NCBI RefSeq assembly: GCF_000003605.2
Contig: NW_003154743.1
Location: 107,756-148,400 of the forward strand
Direction: 5' to 3'
DNA from: Saccoglossus kowalevskii
Lineage: Eukaryota > Hemichordata > Enteropneusta > Harrimaniidae
Length of the DNA: 40,645 nucleotides
Shown: in pieces, positions 1 through 13,197 of the stretch
Numbering within the stretch: the first letter of the stretch is position 1
How the letters are laid out: every line of letters begins with the position of its first letter
Program-made: the position numbers and the translations under genes
Notes under the pieces: model-generated
What the model saw: the letters and a program-made list of their open reading frames with translations, nothing else
Database searches by the model: none
What the model was told of the DNA's origin: nothing

Positions 1-1244
1 ATATTTCACTTACAACTCCACGAGAAATTTGCAATTGTATTGACGTTTGTTCGTTTTGAACAAAATTAAGTTTTTGACAACTAAAGCCATCGTAAAAATT
101 ATATTTATTCTTGACCTATTTTCAACTGCGCAAATGTACTTTTTTAAGTGTCTAGGTATGTGAAAATTGATTTACTAGGCAATAAATGATCGAAATCGAC
201 ATACCTGTAAAAGGTTGCTATCAATGTGGGACGCAAACACAAGACTGAGGAAGTCCATGGCAGCACGGCAAGCTCGGTAAAACAGTTCACATTGTATCGA
301 TGTGAATAAAACGAAGTCCTATTAATATTCAAATAGGCGAAATAATTAAGTGATCGTGAAATACATTGCACTATTTCCTAAGTATGTTATTTACATTCAT
401 TTTTTTAATTATCATTTAATTTTCGAGAAAAAAAAACAAAGAAGCAAGACTAGATGACCCCCCCCCCGAGATGCTGTCAACTGGATAACAGCCGAATCCA
501 CATACATGCTCGGTAATGTTCGGCTGTTTAAAAATAACTTGTGACCCGTATCTTGCAAACACTGTAATTGTTACATTTGATATATGACACATACTACGTC
601 ATATACCAACGACTGCAAACAATATATCCCATAATACAACTTTAAATCTATAATTTGAGAGCCTGATTCTATCTCACCGGCTATGTATATTAACAAACTC
701 ACAATGAACGCATCCGTATTTTACTAAATGTCTCCTCCACAAACAGTGAATTCCTTTATTCCCATCATGCATTGCTGTAGAGAATATTCTCGATCACTGT
801 GCCAGGCGTTGGTTTTAAGAGAGTAAATTCATCAACAAGTTTGAGCCAAGTTGTCATGCTTTATTTGCCCCTCACATAAAATACCACACGACTAGTAATT
901 CCTGTGTTATTTAGATATATTACCATCCCAACCTCCGTATTGGTTTTTCATAAGCTATATAGTTTATTTAGAAAATTCAATCAAATATTTCCTTCTGAGA
1001 TTCATAGTTTTGCGGTATGCGCTGAGTGGTTAGCTCATAACCCGCAAAATGTCACGTGGTTTCATCATACCTCACTACAGACCGATACAATATACAGTAT
1101 ATAATTATTCCTAATTACGCTTAGTGTAAACAATCCCAAGAGCCGTTTGTAGTCGAAGTGTTGTTTTTAAATTCACGGCATTGTCGACATTCTCTTCTAT
1201 TTGGCTTTTGTTGGTTATAGCGCGTAAATCAAATACAAACAAAA

Positions 1245-1712
1245 TAAATTATCAAGGAATTTCATTTACTGTGGCAACAATAGAATCAATAAAAAATGGG
1301 GACATCACAAACTACTCCATATTGCTGATATGCTCAAACAATGGTATGACTGTGCCATAAAGAGTTGCATTGAAGTTAACGGTAAACAAATACTAAACAT
1401 AGGAATCAAACTTGCCACTGTAGGCAGGTGTGTTCCTCATTGAAGCTACAGTCACTGTCTTAAAAAGGAACACTGCTAAATAGAAAGTAATTGAAGAATC
1501 AGACATTTTTCGTCCCAGTGACCGGCGTGTGACTCCCGACCAGTCTGCGTGTGTAAATTAGTTACGTAGTGTGAGATTGTGTAGGGACGATAACATAATT
1601 TTAAAAATAAAATTAATGATCAAGGAATTTTAGTTACAAGGGTAACAATTGAATCAATAAAAGTGAGCAGGGTCATTTCAATCTACTTTCTATTGCCTGA
1701 AATTTTCAAACA
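1245..1712. repeat. Diverged direct repeat pair
   Basis: Two stretches of about 100 bases, near 1245-1345 and 1612-1712, share the same order of words: ATCAAGGAATTT, then GTAACAAT or GCAACAATAGAATC, then AATCAATAAAA. A second similarity (CTTAAA-GA-ACACTG) recurs near 1459 and 1728 with different spacing. This looks like an old duplicated or nested repeat. No function is inferred. Confidence 0.45.
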
Positions 1713-3065
1713 TAGTCTTCTCACGACTTAAAGAGATACACTGTCCTATGGCGATATTGAATGTAAGCGAAGATGCACTTAAGTTATTTCCAGTTCAGCC
1801 GTTATTTTGCAGCAAAAATACAATTTCAACTGTTGATCTTCATTTATATAAACCATCTTTTTGAACATTCTTATACAATAATATTGATTTCAGAATTATT
1901 GAACGCATCCTTCTCAACTTTTAAAAACGGTCAAGTTGAGTACACGATTCGTTAGATTTATGTGTACATTACCCATACCCATGGAGAGTGTTCTTACAGT
2001 TACTTATCACGAACGTAAACAACTATGATCGCAATCTTTACCTTGTTATCAGCCCGGTAGATAACGATCGTGTTAGAATGTTGGGTTGATACGTGGATAA
2101 CGGCGAGTGTAGTTTATTGAACAGAATGCCGTCATAAAAAATACAGATTGTAACGTAGTAACCTGATAAACAGGCATGGACGTTGTATCACGTATCACAA
2201 TAACATTCAATTGTTCGGTTGATAACTCCTGCAACGTCAGTCTGATTTGTTTATTTGTTGCTTTTATGAGTAATTATAAAGATACTTCTAATTTGTGCAT
2301 TATAATCATCAGAAGAAAACCCAAAGCACGAATACATGCATAAGGTCTAAAATAGGGTCATATCTATTAATAAACTATAGACCCATTTCAGCGGGCGCAA
2401 ATGAGATTCGTACAGGTATAAACTTGTAACTTCCCTGGGAAACTCCTTATTAATGTCTCACCCCCCCCCCTCCACCCGTCAACTTCCCCGGACGGTTGAA
2501 GCGACCGCAAATACTAGTACGATTCATGCGGATCAAAATTCGTATTGTGTAGTCACAACAATATTGCAATATGAAATTAAACAGCAACAAAAATGAGTTG
2601 TCCAATATCAAGTGGCGTCAGGTGATGAGATTGTAGCAATTCGCCGATAAGAAAGTCCCTCACTATATTCAAGTTGCATGTATTCTAGAGTTTGCTAAAT
2701 CCATGCACGAATCTTGCGCCTACTGTAAAGTGTGCCATAAACCCTACAATGTCTCGGCGTCCAAATTTCGTTCATATGCACTCTGTGGTCTATAGAATGG
2801 ATTTATTTTTCTACCAATGCATCTAACACATCTGCCGTTCACATGAATATTTATTATTTGGTTGTCTTTGTAACCAAGGCAACTTCAAATACCTGTGCTT
2901 ACTCTATTAAAATACGGTTTTTTATTACTATACTGTGTCAAGGTGGCGAATATCGATTTATATATGTAATATTTAAGTTCTATGTTGGCCCTCGCTGGAT
3001 GGTTACCGTGGTACGTCATGTCAAAGGTTACGACTATTCGTAAAAACTCCATTTGGTCGAATGAA

Positions 3066-3135
3066 CATTTGATCTAATGACAATTTCAGCGAAAGTCCGT
3101 TTGGTCCGAATAACCATTTCGACCGATGGGTCCAT
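3066..3135. repeat. Short inverted or degenerate repeat cluster
   Basis: The words TTTGGTCGAAT, TTTGGTCCGAAT and TTTCGACCGAT follow each other within 70 bases. The first two are direct copies and the third is approximately their reverse complement. This resembles a fragment of a dispersed repeat. Confidence 0.4.
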
Positions 3136-3455
3136 GCTCAGATCACTATGATTTGAGATCAATGTTGGTTTTAGCCGGAGGGGGAGGGTAATGGATTGTT
3201 TTTTGAGAGTTCAATCACATTCAGTCAGTGGCTCAATACATGATTGAAACACCTGTTTTTCAAATTGCTTTTCTATGGTGTCGAGACAATTGGAATCAGC
3301 ATTCGACCTTATTTCGGGCATTCTGCGGACACCCATAACTGGTTTCTTACGCGCATCACAGTTTCTCTACATGGGAACCGTAAGTTTATATTCTAGTGTG
3401 ATTATATTTCATTGCAACCACGGCGCAACGGATAAGATTGGCACAAGTAATAAAG

Positions 3456-3463
3456 TGACGTCA
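3456..3463. promoter_or_regulatory. Candidate CRE (TGACGTCA)
   Basis: A perfect palindromic cAMP-response element octamer lies 300 bases upstream of the initiator ATG of the large gene. An 8-mer occurs by chance every few tens of kilobases, so this is only a candidate CREB/ATF site in the putative promoter. Confidence 0.25.
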
Positions 3464-3762
3464 TCACCAGTGAAATCTGATTTGCATTGTTTTATAACGA
3501 CTTGCAATGCAAGCGAGTCCGATACCCGGAAGTACATCTTGCGTAAAAGACTGCGTCACCAGCTGCTGGCATCCAGTGTTAAAGTTAGTCGCTGATGGGT
3601 ACACAGGTCGTGAATGGCATACGTTTGGTATCCACGTGAAAGCATTAACCCGAGGTGGACACGAGGTAAACACATGGAGTAACAGATGAATATAGCTATC
3701 GTTACTTTGTAGAGGACGTTGACTTTAAACCACGGTTACTTCTTTTAGTAATAGATATTATT

Positions 3763-4090
3763 ATGGCGAGACGTCAACAACGCTTACAGTTAACACTAAT
3801 TGTATTAAGTACAATGTGCTTCGCATGGGGGCAAAGCAGTGTATGTTCGATCTCAAGCAATCTTGTGGTGGACGTAGGAGATACCTGTACCATACAAGCC
3901 GGGACGCATACAGGTCAACTAGATTCAGTCCACATAGCTGGTACAGTTATTATTGAATCTACAAGTAACGCGTATGTCACAATCACTGCGAGCAGTGTAG
4001 AGATAACGGATACGGGACACATCTCTGCTGACAGGCAAGGGTATGCTGCCAGGCAGGGAACAGGTGCTGGGAACACAGCTGGGTCTGGAG
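3763..4090 (+). CDS. Exon 1: signal peptide and N-terminal beta-rich segment
   Basis: The start is the ATG at 3763, which has A at -3 and G at +4, a good animal initiation context. Residues 1-24 form a classic signal peptide: basic MARRQQR, hydrophobic core LQLTLIVLSTMCFA, and likely cleavage near AWG-QS. Then comes a short beta-strand-rich stretch ending in ISADRQGYAARQGTGAG, the usual lead-in to a Gly segment. The exon ends at a GTAGGT donor in phase 1 and joins exon 2 to give GSGASYGGRGG, the same wording as exon 10. The open frame stops only about 10 bases beyond the donor. Confidence 0.88.
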
Positions 4091-6200
4091 GTAGGTTCTA
4101 ATACGTAATGTCAATGGTGGTTCTTAACCTTTCTATGTTTACATCATATCAACGTGCAATTATTTGTCGTAACATAATGGAGCTTGGTAGTACTCCAGAG
4201 CATTCTCTCTTCTTTGCAAAGCTGAGTTATTACCGGGACTAGACTCGCTCGATGGTGTCAGATTCCATGTAGACTCGCTCTCGTAAATCACAAGGTAGCA
4301 ATTAACAAACTAAAAAGTTCGGCGATAGTGTAGAACTTTCAAAAGTGGCGTGACTAATAATTATTGGTAGACAAACATCTCATCGTGTTTCTGATTGTTT
4401 TCAACTCATTAAAATCAATGCAAGATGCTTAGGTCTGGGAGGCGGGGTGTCACAGTGAGAGAACTCAAGCACGCAAAAACAATCATCAAGCAAAATGAAC
4501 AGAACGTGGAGTACAAGAAAAGGGGGGTCCTTTCAAAACCTCGATACTTTCTACGCACTTAAGATGCAAATTTGCCAGTTTCACAATTGTTAGAATTTTC
4601 GAAAATGTTCCTGTGTTGCTCACGTATTCAGTCAAAACTATCTCTGTCTCACACAGGGAATAGCGTCCATGATAAACTTAGGTTGTGCCATACACAGTCC
4701 CTCTATCGACTGTGTGCCATGTTAGTACTTTTTCTGACTTCTATGTCCATTGTGATATAAATAAGTGACGTTTGACATGTTTACTGAGACCCAGTTCCGT
4801 ATGTTGTAGCTTTACTGATGCCATTAAAAGAAAACACATTCTTCGGAGTTGCGTAATTGATCATAATAACATTGTAGGTTTCCGAGAAATGTGAGAATGG
4901 TTTAATTATGTTTGCTTCATGCTCTACGTGATGACTAAAGGTAGAAAAGTCAGATTTCACCAAAAGAAAAAGTAACTTATACAATCGAGTCCCAAACAAG
5001 CTTCTGGAGGTCGTGAAGGTATAAGTTGAATTCAAAATGTCAATTTTCTGTGTCGCATAATTAATATATTAGAGTTATCCGATGTTTCCACATCCGCTAC
5101 TTGCCACACCCAATGTGTGCGCGATGTGACGTTTGAAAACGCGATAACGATAAAAACGACATAACAATAGATCTTTGTTTGCCCCGAAGCCATGTAGCAT
5201 CACACACATGTGTTCACAAGTATTTGAGTGATTTCCAACTGTAGAAATCGTGTCTGCATACGTTGGAGCAGTTGTGTGACCTTACGTTGACTGTCCGGCG
5301 CTGATGTGACTTAGCCGGTTTGTGCGTGACTGCAGGCACGAGATCCTCGCAATGACACGGTCTCACACCTACCACATGTCACGTTATGTCAGATGTTATT
5401 TGTTGTATTACTGATCCAGAAACGCGTTCTACAAAATAAATAAGAGTATTGGAATTGCAAGGTGCAAGCAGCGAGGTCGCTGACCAACGCCAATGAAATC
5501 ATAAACGCAATAAAGAGACGCCTGCTGTTTGTAGAACGTTGGCCGAGTTTAAAGGCAGTCGTCGTGCCGCGCCCTGTTCGATATAGGACTCATAGCGGCA
5601 TATATAACGTGTGTAACCACGACCACCGCACTTTAATAGGCGGTACGTACCGAATGTATTCTGCTATTTTTCGAAGCCATCAGATGCATCTAACAAACTG
5701 GCTTTAACAAGTTGGTTTGAACAAAACAATGTAAGTCATTGTAAATCAATGAAAATATGTTCTCCCATTGTGAAAGCGGTGTGGCAGTGTGAGACTGACT
5801 GATATGGCGGCGATAACGTTGTCTGCGTGCGGATTAAAAATAAATTATTGGCCAATTGTAGAACTAACGCACTTTGTTGCTATGCTGCTTTTGTTGTAGC
5901 AACACAACATGTTAATTTCCGAGCTGCCGCATACCTCGCTAAGAACCCGATGACCCAGATCTTTAGGTTGCGCCTGACGTACCGTGCTCATGGCACAGTC
6001 TACCGTCTTTGGTTAAAAACTGCTGCCTTAAGCAACATTTTATGAACCGTGACATAATTGAGTTCATTTTGAAAGCGAACATTTTACTTGTGTGGGACTT
6101 TGGGACAATATCATGAAAAACAAAAGTGTTTGTTACATGATGCAGAATTCAAGTTGTTACAAACGGTACATCCACGGTATTTGTATTTGTACACCCTATT

Positions 6201-7614
6201 CAGTGGCGGCGGCACGGGGGGGGGCGCCGCCTCTACAAAATCAAGCTGAAACCCTTTGTGCAAAATGTGCCCCTCAAAATGCAGGAAATAGCGTTTCAGA
6301 TGGTCTAGATTTCAACATTTTTAAGGGACAGCATGCCCCGGGCCCCCTAGTAAGGTCGCGGCTTCGGCGCAAAGTTGGTGAGCAGATCTCGTCCCCATGC
6401 ACAATGTTGTGCCTCCGCCTCCGCTATTTAAACAACATTCATAAATTCCAATGGCAGTTGAATCAAGACTATTGCTTGTCTGAGATCCAGTCAACCGACC
6501 AACGAGAGTAAAACAGGAGAATGGGGCTGTGGTCGAGAAAGTAATAGTAATTATCGGAATTTATAAATCAGGTTTAAAATCAAAATGTACATTATCGTAA
6601 ATATTAGTTGTAAATATAAAAACTACATTAGATACAAACAAATCTGTGTAGACCTGATATACAAGATTTGAAACATTTAAAGATTAACAAGTTTGTGGTT
6701 TTGTTATTTGAGATTGAGAAAATATAATTTTGCGAATATATTAAATATTTGAACTTACCGACGTGATGTGTTCAGAACTATGGACAGTACAAGTCATTGC
6801 ACAACCTGTGAATATTTGAACTTAACGTGTGTCTGGCCAATTAATAACGTAGTTTTCTCTCGGCCATTGCCCGCTAGAACGGTTTTGTATTCGTTCATCC
6901 TTCTCTCTTGGAGGCAGTAAGTAGAAACTTTATACCTTATAATTAAAGACGACATTCGACATAATTGCGCGATTTTTCTTTTAAGACTACGTTCATATGA
7001 GTTGCACTAGACTCGCACGAGTCATGGGGTGTCTAACGTGACACCTGAGATCATGGGTATCATTACCAGAAGGGGCGTGTGATTGTGTTTGTGTGTATGT
7101 TTGGAGTGGGAGCTCGTCGGGACCGTACACATGTTTGGAGTGGGAGCTCGTCGGGACCGTACACATGTTTGGAGTGGGAGCTCGTCGGGACCGTACACAT
7201 GTTTGGAGTGGGAGCTCGTCGGGACCGTACACATGTTTGGAGTGGGAGCTCGTCGGGACCGTACACATGTTTGATATTGTCGCTAACAGCCTTCTTTGGA
7301 TCGGCAGCACAAACTCTGATTGTTTCATTACACCCTTTTGATAATAATAACAATCACTGATAGTGATAACTGCTTCATATTTTTATATTACGTCATGACG
7401 AATGCAGAGGCCGCGGCACGAAATTCTGAATGGGGGCGAGATCTGCTCAGCATCCCTTGCGCCGAAGGCGAGGCCCGACCTCACTAGTGGATCCGGGGCA
7501 AGCTCCCCCTTTTTAATATCTAGACCCTCTGACACGCTATTTCCTGCATTTTGAGGGGCAAATTTTGCACAAAGGGTTTCAGCTTGATTTTTCCACCCGG
7601 TATCGCCGCCACTG
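6201..7614. mobile_element. Foldback transposon-like element with ~210-bp terminal inverted repeats
   Basis: The sequence from 6201 to about 6424 recurs as its reverse complement from about 7404 to 7614. It starts CAGTGGCGGCG and ends CGCCGCCACTG. Shared internal words include AATCAAGCTGAAACCCTTTG, CCCCTCAAAATGCAGGAAAT and GAGCAGATCTCG. Similarity is high with scattered substitutions and small indels. The interior of about 980 bases holds no transposase frame that I can recognise, so the element is non-autonomous. No clear target-site duplication was found at the outer ends. The same CAGTGGCGG terminus occurs in the smaller element at 14418-14550. Confidence 0.75.
7099..7268. repeat. 34-bp minisatellite, five copies
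   Basis: Five virtually identical 34-base units start at 7099, 7133, 7167, 7201 and 7235. Each unit contains GTTTGGAGTGGGAGCTCGTC followed by GGGACCGTACACAT. Because 34 is not a multiple of three, the array stays open in several frames and yields artefactual Gly/Ser/Arg-rich open frames on both strands. It lies inside the foldback element. Confidence 0.95.
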
Positions 7615-8457
7615 TTCTGGTATATGAGTACAAGAAATGTCAGTGCGACGTCACACGCCTATTTAAAACAACACTGAAAATACTGATCTAGTTTAATTTC
7701 GCACTTTGCTTGTGTACATTTTCGTTCGTGTAAACTACTGAGTTTTCCCAAGTTTGTTCATTTCGTTATAAATAAATGGGATAGTAGTTTAAATTTGTCA
7801 CGCGAAAAAAAAGAACCGTAAACAAAGTTTCAGATTTATATTTGTAAAAAAACACATATAAGTTAGAAACTTATAAATGTTACGAACTATAAGAAAATTC
7901 GGATAAATAATATTCATTTTTTAAGAGACAGTGCTTTAATACGAGTTCATATCAAAAATGTTTTTTTGTGTGTGTGTACACTTTCAGACAGTGTTTTTCC
8001 AAAACATAATGTGTTATGTAGGAATAGAAGCTGTAAAATCAATTAGTACTATAAAATTATTTAACATTTAGGAATCCTAATTACGTTTACACCCCTGTTT
8101 ATTAGTCCCGGGATCTAATATGTTTATTTATTACGCAAAAAATATTGTAAATAGGAAAAATAAAGCTGTATATTTTTTGTCATTTTTTCTCTGTCCAAGT
8201 ATATAAGAAATAAATATCGTTTCATTACGCTTCGTCACTCTATCCACGCAGCCAGACAATTCTATTCAGTATAAATTGTTCATTCAACCACGGTGCCCTA
8301 ATGACACGAATCGCAAAATGAATAGTTTCGATCTATCAACATACCAGTATATACAACCACAGTCAGAGAATCGGGGGGGGGGGCATATTCAGTGACATAT
8401 AGACTATATACGTTATAATTATTGATAACTGTAAATGCATCAATTTTCACCTGTATT

Positions 8458-8586
8458 CAATTTAATTTAATTTAATTCACACGTTGGTATGGAAACAATT
8501 ATACATGTTCACGTCATATTGATTTACAATGTAGTTGATTTCACTTATATCCGCGAAAAATAATTAATGATTAATTAATTAATTCG
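8458..8586. repeat. AT-rich short tandem repeats
   Basis: A (TTTAA)n run lies near 8459-8477 and a TTAA/AATT-rich run near 8563-8586. These are simple repeats in intron 1. Confidence 0.6.
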
Positions 8587-11010
8587 GTTATAGTACGGGC
8601 TTGATATAACTACTGTACTATAGAATATAAATATACACATCACTATATATCACGGTAAATCATTCAAAGATTGCTGTGTGATGATTCATATACATACCCC
8701 TCATTCATATTTAACGTTTTTACGGAGAAAGAAGGATGTGTTTCCAAGAAAATATATGCAAAATAATCTAAAAAGCGGCCATTTTGGAACAGTTGAATTT
8801 TCGAGGTCGTTTTGTGGAAAACTTTAATTAGTAGTTTGTTGATCATATATATTTTTCAGAATTTTGAACATTACAGAAACCCAACCCCTCTTGTTAGATT
8901 TCAAGCAAAAAGTCTACTCATAATTGTTGAGAAAGTTGGTCATAAATCGCATGACAATGTTTATTGGTTTAATATTTAACATTATGAAGCTACAGTTCTA
9001 TGGCACAATAGAATAACATGTAACACAATGTTAACAAAATTGCATTGTCCACCTTTTAAACCCCAGATTTTAAAAATAATTCAGGACAACAAAAATACCA
9101 TATAACAACATATTTCACCAGCAATCAATTTGAAATATGGCATAATATCTCTGCCATGGGAACCTATGCTAAAACATTTTAATAGTGCCAAAATGGCAAC
9201 TATCCACCAAAATACAACAATCATTTATTTTCAAAAATAAGGCTGATGACCCCAACTTGTTCTTATATTGCCTTCGTCTAAGTGTACAAATATTGAAAAC
9301 ATTGAATAAATTCTGGTTATTTATGCATAGGCTTCAACCTTAACTAAGTTTTAAGTTTATGGAATAAACAGTACTTGTCAAATTTGAAGACTCGTTTGAA
9401 TTTAATATAATCCAGTCAGTGTCTGTAATAAGCCATACAGAGTGGTCCGACTCAAAGCTACTGGAGATCACATGGCAATCGCAATGCCATAATGTTATAT
9501 ACATAAGCAAAGGCTTTGACAGGATAAGCTTTGTCATGTTATTTTACGCCATGTTACGACTTTATGTCATTCACCAGGATAATTTCAGCATTGCGGGCGA
9601 TCAACTTATCTGGCCGGGAACAGTGTGTTCTATGATGCGTCATTTTTACGGCTTATTACCCCGGGAACAGTTCAATCTGCAAACAGGGTTACTTCGAAGA
9701 TAAATCACAAACGTTCATTAATTTTATTATTTATACATTATATTGGTGATATACCACTAAACGTTATGGTAATTCTTTTATCTTTCGCGACAATTACTAA
9801 GATTTGGCTTTCTGATTATGAGAATAACAATTGCTACAAACTACAAGTTGTTCTTGATATGCCGCCCAATGACAAACGTCACACGAATCTGGGACTTGTC
9901 AGTACATGATTACATGTACAATTTGTCAACTCCGGGGTAGTGCTACTGTGAACAAAATTTTGCATTATCGACTTTCGCACAGTATAGTGTCAAACTATGT
10001 CTGCTGTGAGTCATGACTTGACACTGTCTTTTAAGTCGCTGTTTTTTTGTATCAAACGATGGAAACTTTAGTGTTTACACAAGAAAGTCAAAGTATACGA
10101 CATTATTGGGAATAATTTTATTCATTAAAGCTAAGTGCTTAAATCGTTTACATATCAAACGAAATTGATTTGACATTTAACATGTGTTAGATATGAAACG
10201 CAAAGACTTGTATACAAACCGACGTAGGCGTCTTATCCAATCAACTACATGTACGTCACACATGTCCACGTGATATGTTTCAATATACACCTTGTCAATA
10301 AACGAAAGCCAGGTACCACGTATTTCGACAGAATTGTTATTTAATTAATTACGTCGTTTATCATTTACTCGCTAAACCACTTTTTAATTATTCATAAAAT
10401 TGTTGTTACTATAGACTTATTGTGTGTGTGTGTGAAAAAGGGTCGGTCAGTTGATTAGTGCTCCCGCAATGTCGGGAGGAGGAAGGAGTCGCTCGCCACC
10501 ATTGTTGATTTGGGGGACAGCTAGTATTTACACTAGTATTTAGTATTTATTAATTTTTGAGCTACACTGATTTGAGGTCAGAACAGTTGTTTATGGCAGA
10601 TTCCCAGTACTCCGGTGTTGATCGATGTGTATGTTTGGTAATAAACACGAAGCGACGTGATTAGTGGGTGTTTGGACGTCTTGGATGCCTCCGGACAAAC
10701 CCGTTAGAGCATATAACTCTTTTTCGTTCTTCGGTACTCCTCTGATGCCGGTCAAATCCAGATCTGACTTGTTCAAAAATGCAGTTTAGATCAGACTGTC
10801 ATTTGATCGAGGCTCCTAGCACCAATAACGTGTATATACTTTGTTTTAAACAGACTTGTATCTCGGCTTGCACGGCGTTACATCCGGGGGGAGATACATA
10901 GAACTTGCCTAATGGGGACGTGCCCCTGAAATGGGTCTCGTTTTTTGGATTTTAGGTATAACTATCGGTCTTATTTCTGGTCAAGATAGGTATAGAAATG
11001 GTACTTTGGT

Positions 11011-11040
11011 ATAAATATATATATATATATAAATATATAG
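11011..11040. repeat. AT dinucleotide repeat
   Basis: An interrupted (AT)n run lies within intron 1. Confidence 0.8.
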
Positions 11041-12281
11041 ATTTTGCCACTATCCAGATATAAAAATGACCACACTTTTGAGCACTCTCCCTACCCAGCT
11101 ATGTATTAACTGTCCCCCCCCCGCGTTAAATATCTACATATCGTGAACCAAAATATTGAACGAAAACTTGCAGTTATGAAATATGTCCATATGTCCCTTT
11201 TCTAAACGCGCCGAGCACGCACACAACATGCGGAAGTATCGTACTTCTCAGAACTCGTTTGTTTTGCCGCGAAACGTGGAAGCACGTCTGATGGTCGTAC
11301 ATTGACACTGGGATATTGGAACTTGAAAAAAGAGGTTCCTAGACTCGTTAGCGAGGGGTTACTACTGTTATTAGACAAACGTGTCCTATCATGTATTCCT
11401 AGAAGTCATTGCGCAGTTTATTTTAGCACTTTTTCTGCATCAAATAATCGATTTGTTGTAATCGATTGTACGCACACACTAAGAAGTAATATATTACAAT
11501 CTAGAGGAGGTTGTTGTTTGACTTTGATAAATATTTACTATTACTGTTAACCTCGTCGATCCCATTTATTTAGGACTGTGCAAAATTGGTTTATGGGATC
11601 AATAAGGTTAATAAGGTTAATTGTTTATTTTCAGTAAGGCATTCAAAATATTAATGGCGGTTAATATTACCCGACAAAGATATATACATTTCCCCCAAAT
11701 CATACTTTTGATAATTTAAAACGTGGTACAGAAAATGTTCAATTTTGTCGTAAACAATTTCGATGCAGACTTATTTGAAAAAATAGACATGCATGTAAAC
11801 CAAATAAGCACGATTTTTGTTTTTTGTCGTTACGGGCTGTGGTATATCTCTTATTTCTGAAAAGAATGAGTCACTGCGTCCTATGGTAATAAATGTTGTG
11901 TATGCATTAATTACATTAATTCGGTTTACAAGAATGACAAATTATCTATAATTGGATCTGATGACATGATAATGTTAATGATTATTTTAAATTATTTTAA
12001 ATTCGTCTGGGATGGAGAAAGTCATTGCAATTTGAAACCGTCATAAATGTAACTTGTTTTTATGGCTAAGGCGTCTTTCCACCTTTATACTAGGAGTTTT
12101 TCAACAGAAACCAAAACGACACTACTGACTGAATTTAAATTTGATGTAACTTGATGAATAAAATCAAACAAAATTCGACATGTAGATCACTCTATCGATA
12201 GGCGGGGAAAGGTATTTTAGAAAAATATAATTAGTTTTATCTCAGTAATTGTAACTATGCAAAATTCATTTTTACTTGCAG

Positions 12282-12680
12282 CTAGTTATGGTGGCCGTGG
12301 AGGGCGCCCTGCATCTGGATTTTTGTCCGGAGGCAGTGGCTATGGGAACTTCATCCGTCCCCTTGCATCAGGGAGTGGAGGAGGGGGCTCAAACGGTGGC
12401 CCAGGTGGCGGCGTCATCTATATCATCGGAAACAATACTGTCAAAATTGATGGTGTATTATCAGCGAACGGTGGTGATGCGTCTGGTTCGTCGAGTGGTG
12501 GCGGCAGCGGCGGGAGTGTGTTTGTTTGGACAGCTGATCTCAGTGGTAATGGCGGTCTCATTTCAGCCGTTGGTGGACGAGGGGGTACAAATGGAGGCGG
12601 AGGATCGGGGGGAAGGATCTCGCTACATTATAACGATTATGATTTTACTGGTAGAATGTTTGCACATGGCGGACGCCCAG
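12282..12680 (+). CDS. Exon 2: first glycine-rich segment
   Basis: The acceptor is TTTACTTGCAG. The exon is 133 codons long, phase 1 in and phase 1 out. Joined to exon 1 it reads GASYGGRGGRPASGF, then NTVKIDGVLSANGGD, GGGSGGSVFVW, GGGGSGGRISLHYN and AHGGRP. This is the same order seen in every later module: IDG-SANG, GGGSGGS, GGGG-GGRI, GG-P. The donor at 12681 is GTATGG. The frame stays open only four codons past the donor. Confidence 0.93.
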
Positions 12681-13197
12681 GTATGGATTTTTAAAATTAT
12701 TTTCCCGTTTATTTGTATCGTGTTAAATCATTGAAGGCAGCACTTAATCTTTACTAGTAGGCAATATTATAGTTTTCGGACGATGATGCACTTTCCAAAT
12801 ATTAAAACCGCTGAATACGAAACGAGGTCAATAATTTCTCTGAGGGTCACTATATGTTTTATTGTAACGAATCATTAAACACAACATAAATCGTTCTCGA
12901 AGTCTGTTGTAGACGACACTTCTGTAAACTACTCATATCGAGGATTTTCATTATTGTCTGCATACTTTCAACTATTTTTTTTATAGTTTTATAGCTTTTT
13001 CGTGTGAAATTGTAATTCTTTCCCACTGCCTATTTATGACCGGTAATATATTTATATAATGCCTGAATAAGAAAACGTCTTCCATGGTGCATTTTGTAGC
13101 AGTCAGCAACAAAGCCAAGTCATGTGACTTAATCTATGATTTCAGCTTTGTGTTACTTGATTGGACACAATGTGAAATATTTAAACATTTTTTTTAG
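12681..13197 (+). other. Intron 2, no recognised element
   Basis: AT-rich intron with a long T tract before the acceptor. No repeat or gene was recognised. Confidence 0.6.

Larger units (their letters stand above)
1..3762. other. Upstream non-coding DNA
   Basis: No convincing gene was seen here. The open frames are short, overlap on both strands and lack recognisable domains or splice-linked partners. The stretch contains C-homopolymer runs near 458 and 2460, a diverged duplication near 1245-1712, a tRNA-like fragment near 1014-1071, and an inverted repeat near 3066-3135. The promoter of the large gene should lie here, or further upstream if there are non-coding 5' exons, but no clear TATA box or initiator could be assigned. 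Confidence 0.6.
4091..12281 (+). other. Intron 1 (8.2 kb)
   Basis: This is the longest intron of the gene. It holds a foldback element (6201-7614) with an internal 34-bp minisatellite, AT-rich simple repeats (about 8458-8477, 8563-8586 and 11011-11040), homopolymer G and C runs (about 8373 and 11112) and a GT run near 10420. No exon fitting the protein was recognised. The open frames inside are short and unsupported. Its size and 5' position would suit enhancers, but none can be identified by eye. Confidence 0.75.

Noticed and set aside
144-371. Minus-strand 75-residue open frame in the upstream DNA
   Set aside because: No domain, no partner exons and base composition like the surroundings.
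3275-3689. Overlapping open frames on both strands just upstream of the large gene
   Set aside because: Mutually overlapping, short and not linked in phase to exon 1. The signal-peptide ATG at 3763 is the better start.
7022-7360. Several overlapping open frames on both strands across the 34-bp array
   Set aside because: They are generated by the tandem repeat being free of stops. They have no independent start context, domain or splice support.
9419-9909. Two overlapping plus-strand open frames in intron 1
   Set aside because: No recognisable domain. They lack the Gly or beta motifs of the host gene and have no good splice partners.
10461-10478. CTCCCG/CGGGAG 6-bp hairpin as a possible terminator
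   Set aside because: Too short, in a eukaryotic intron and not followed by a meaningful context.
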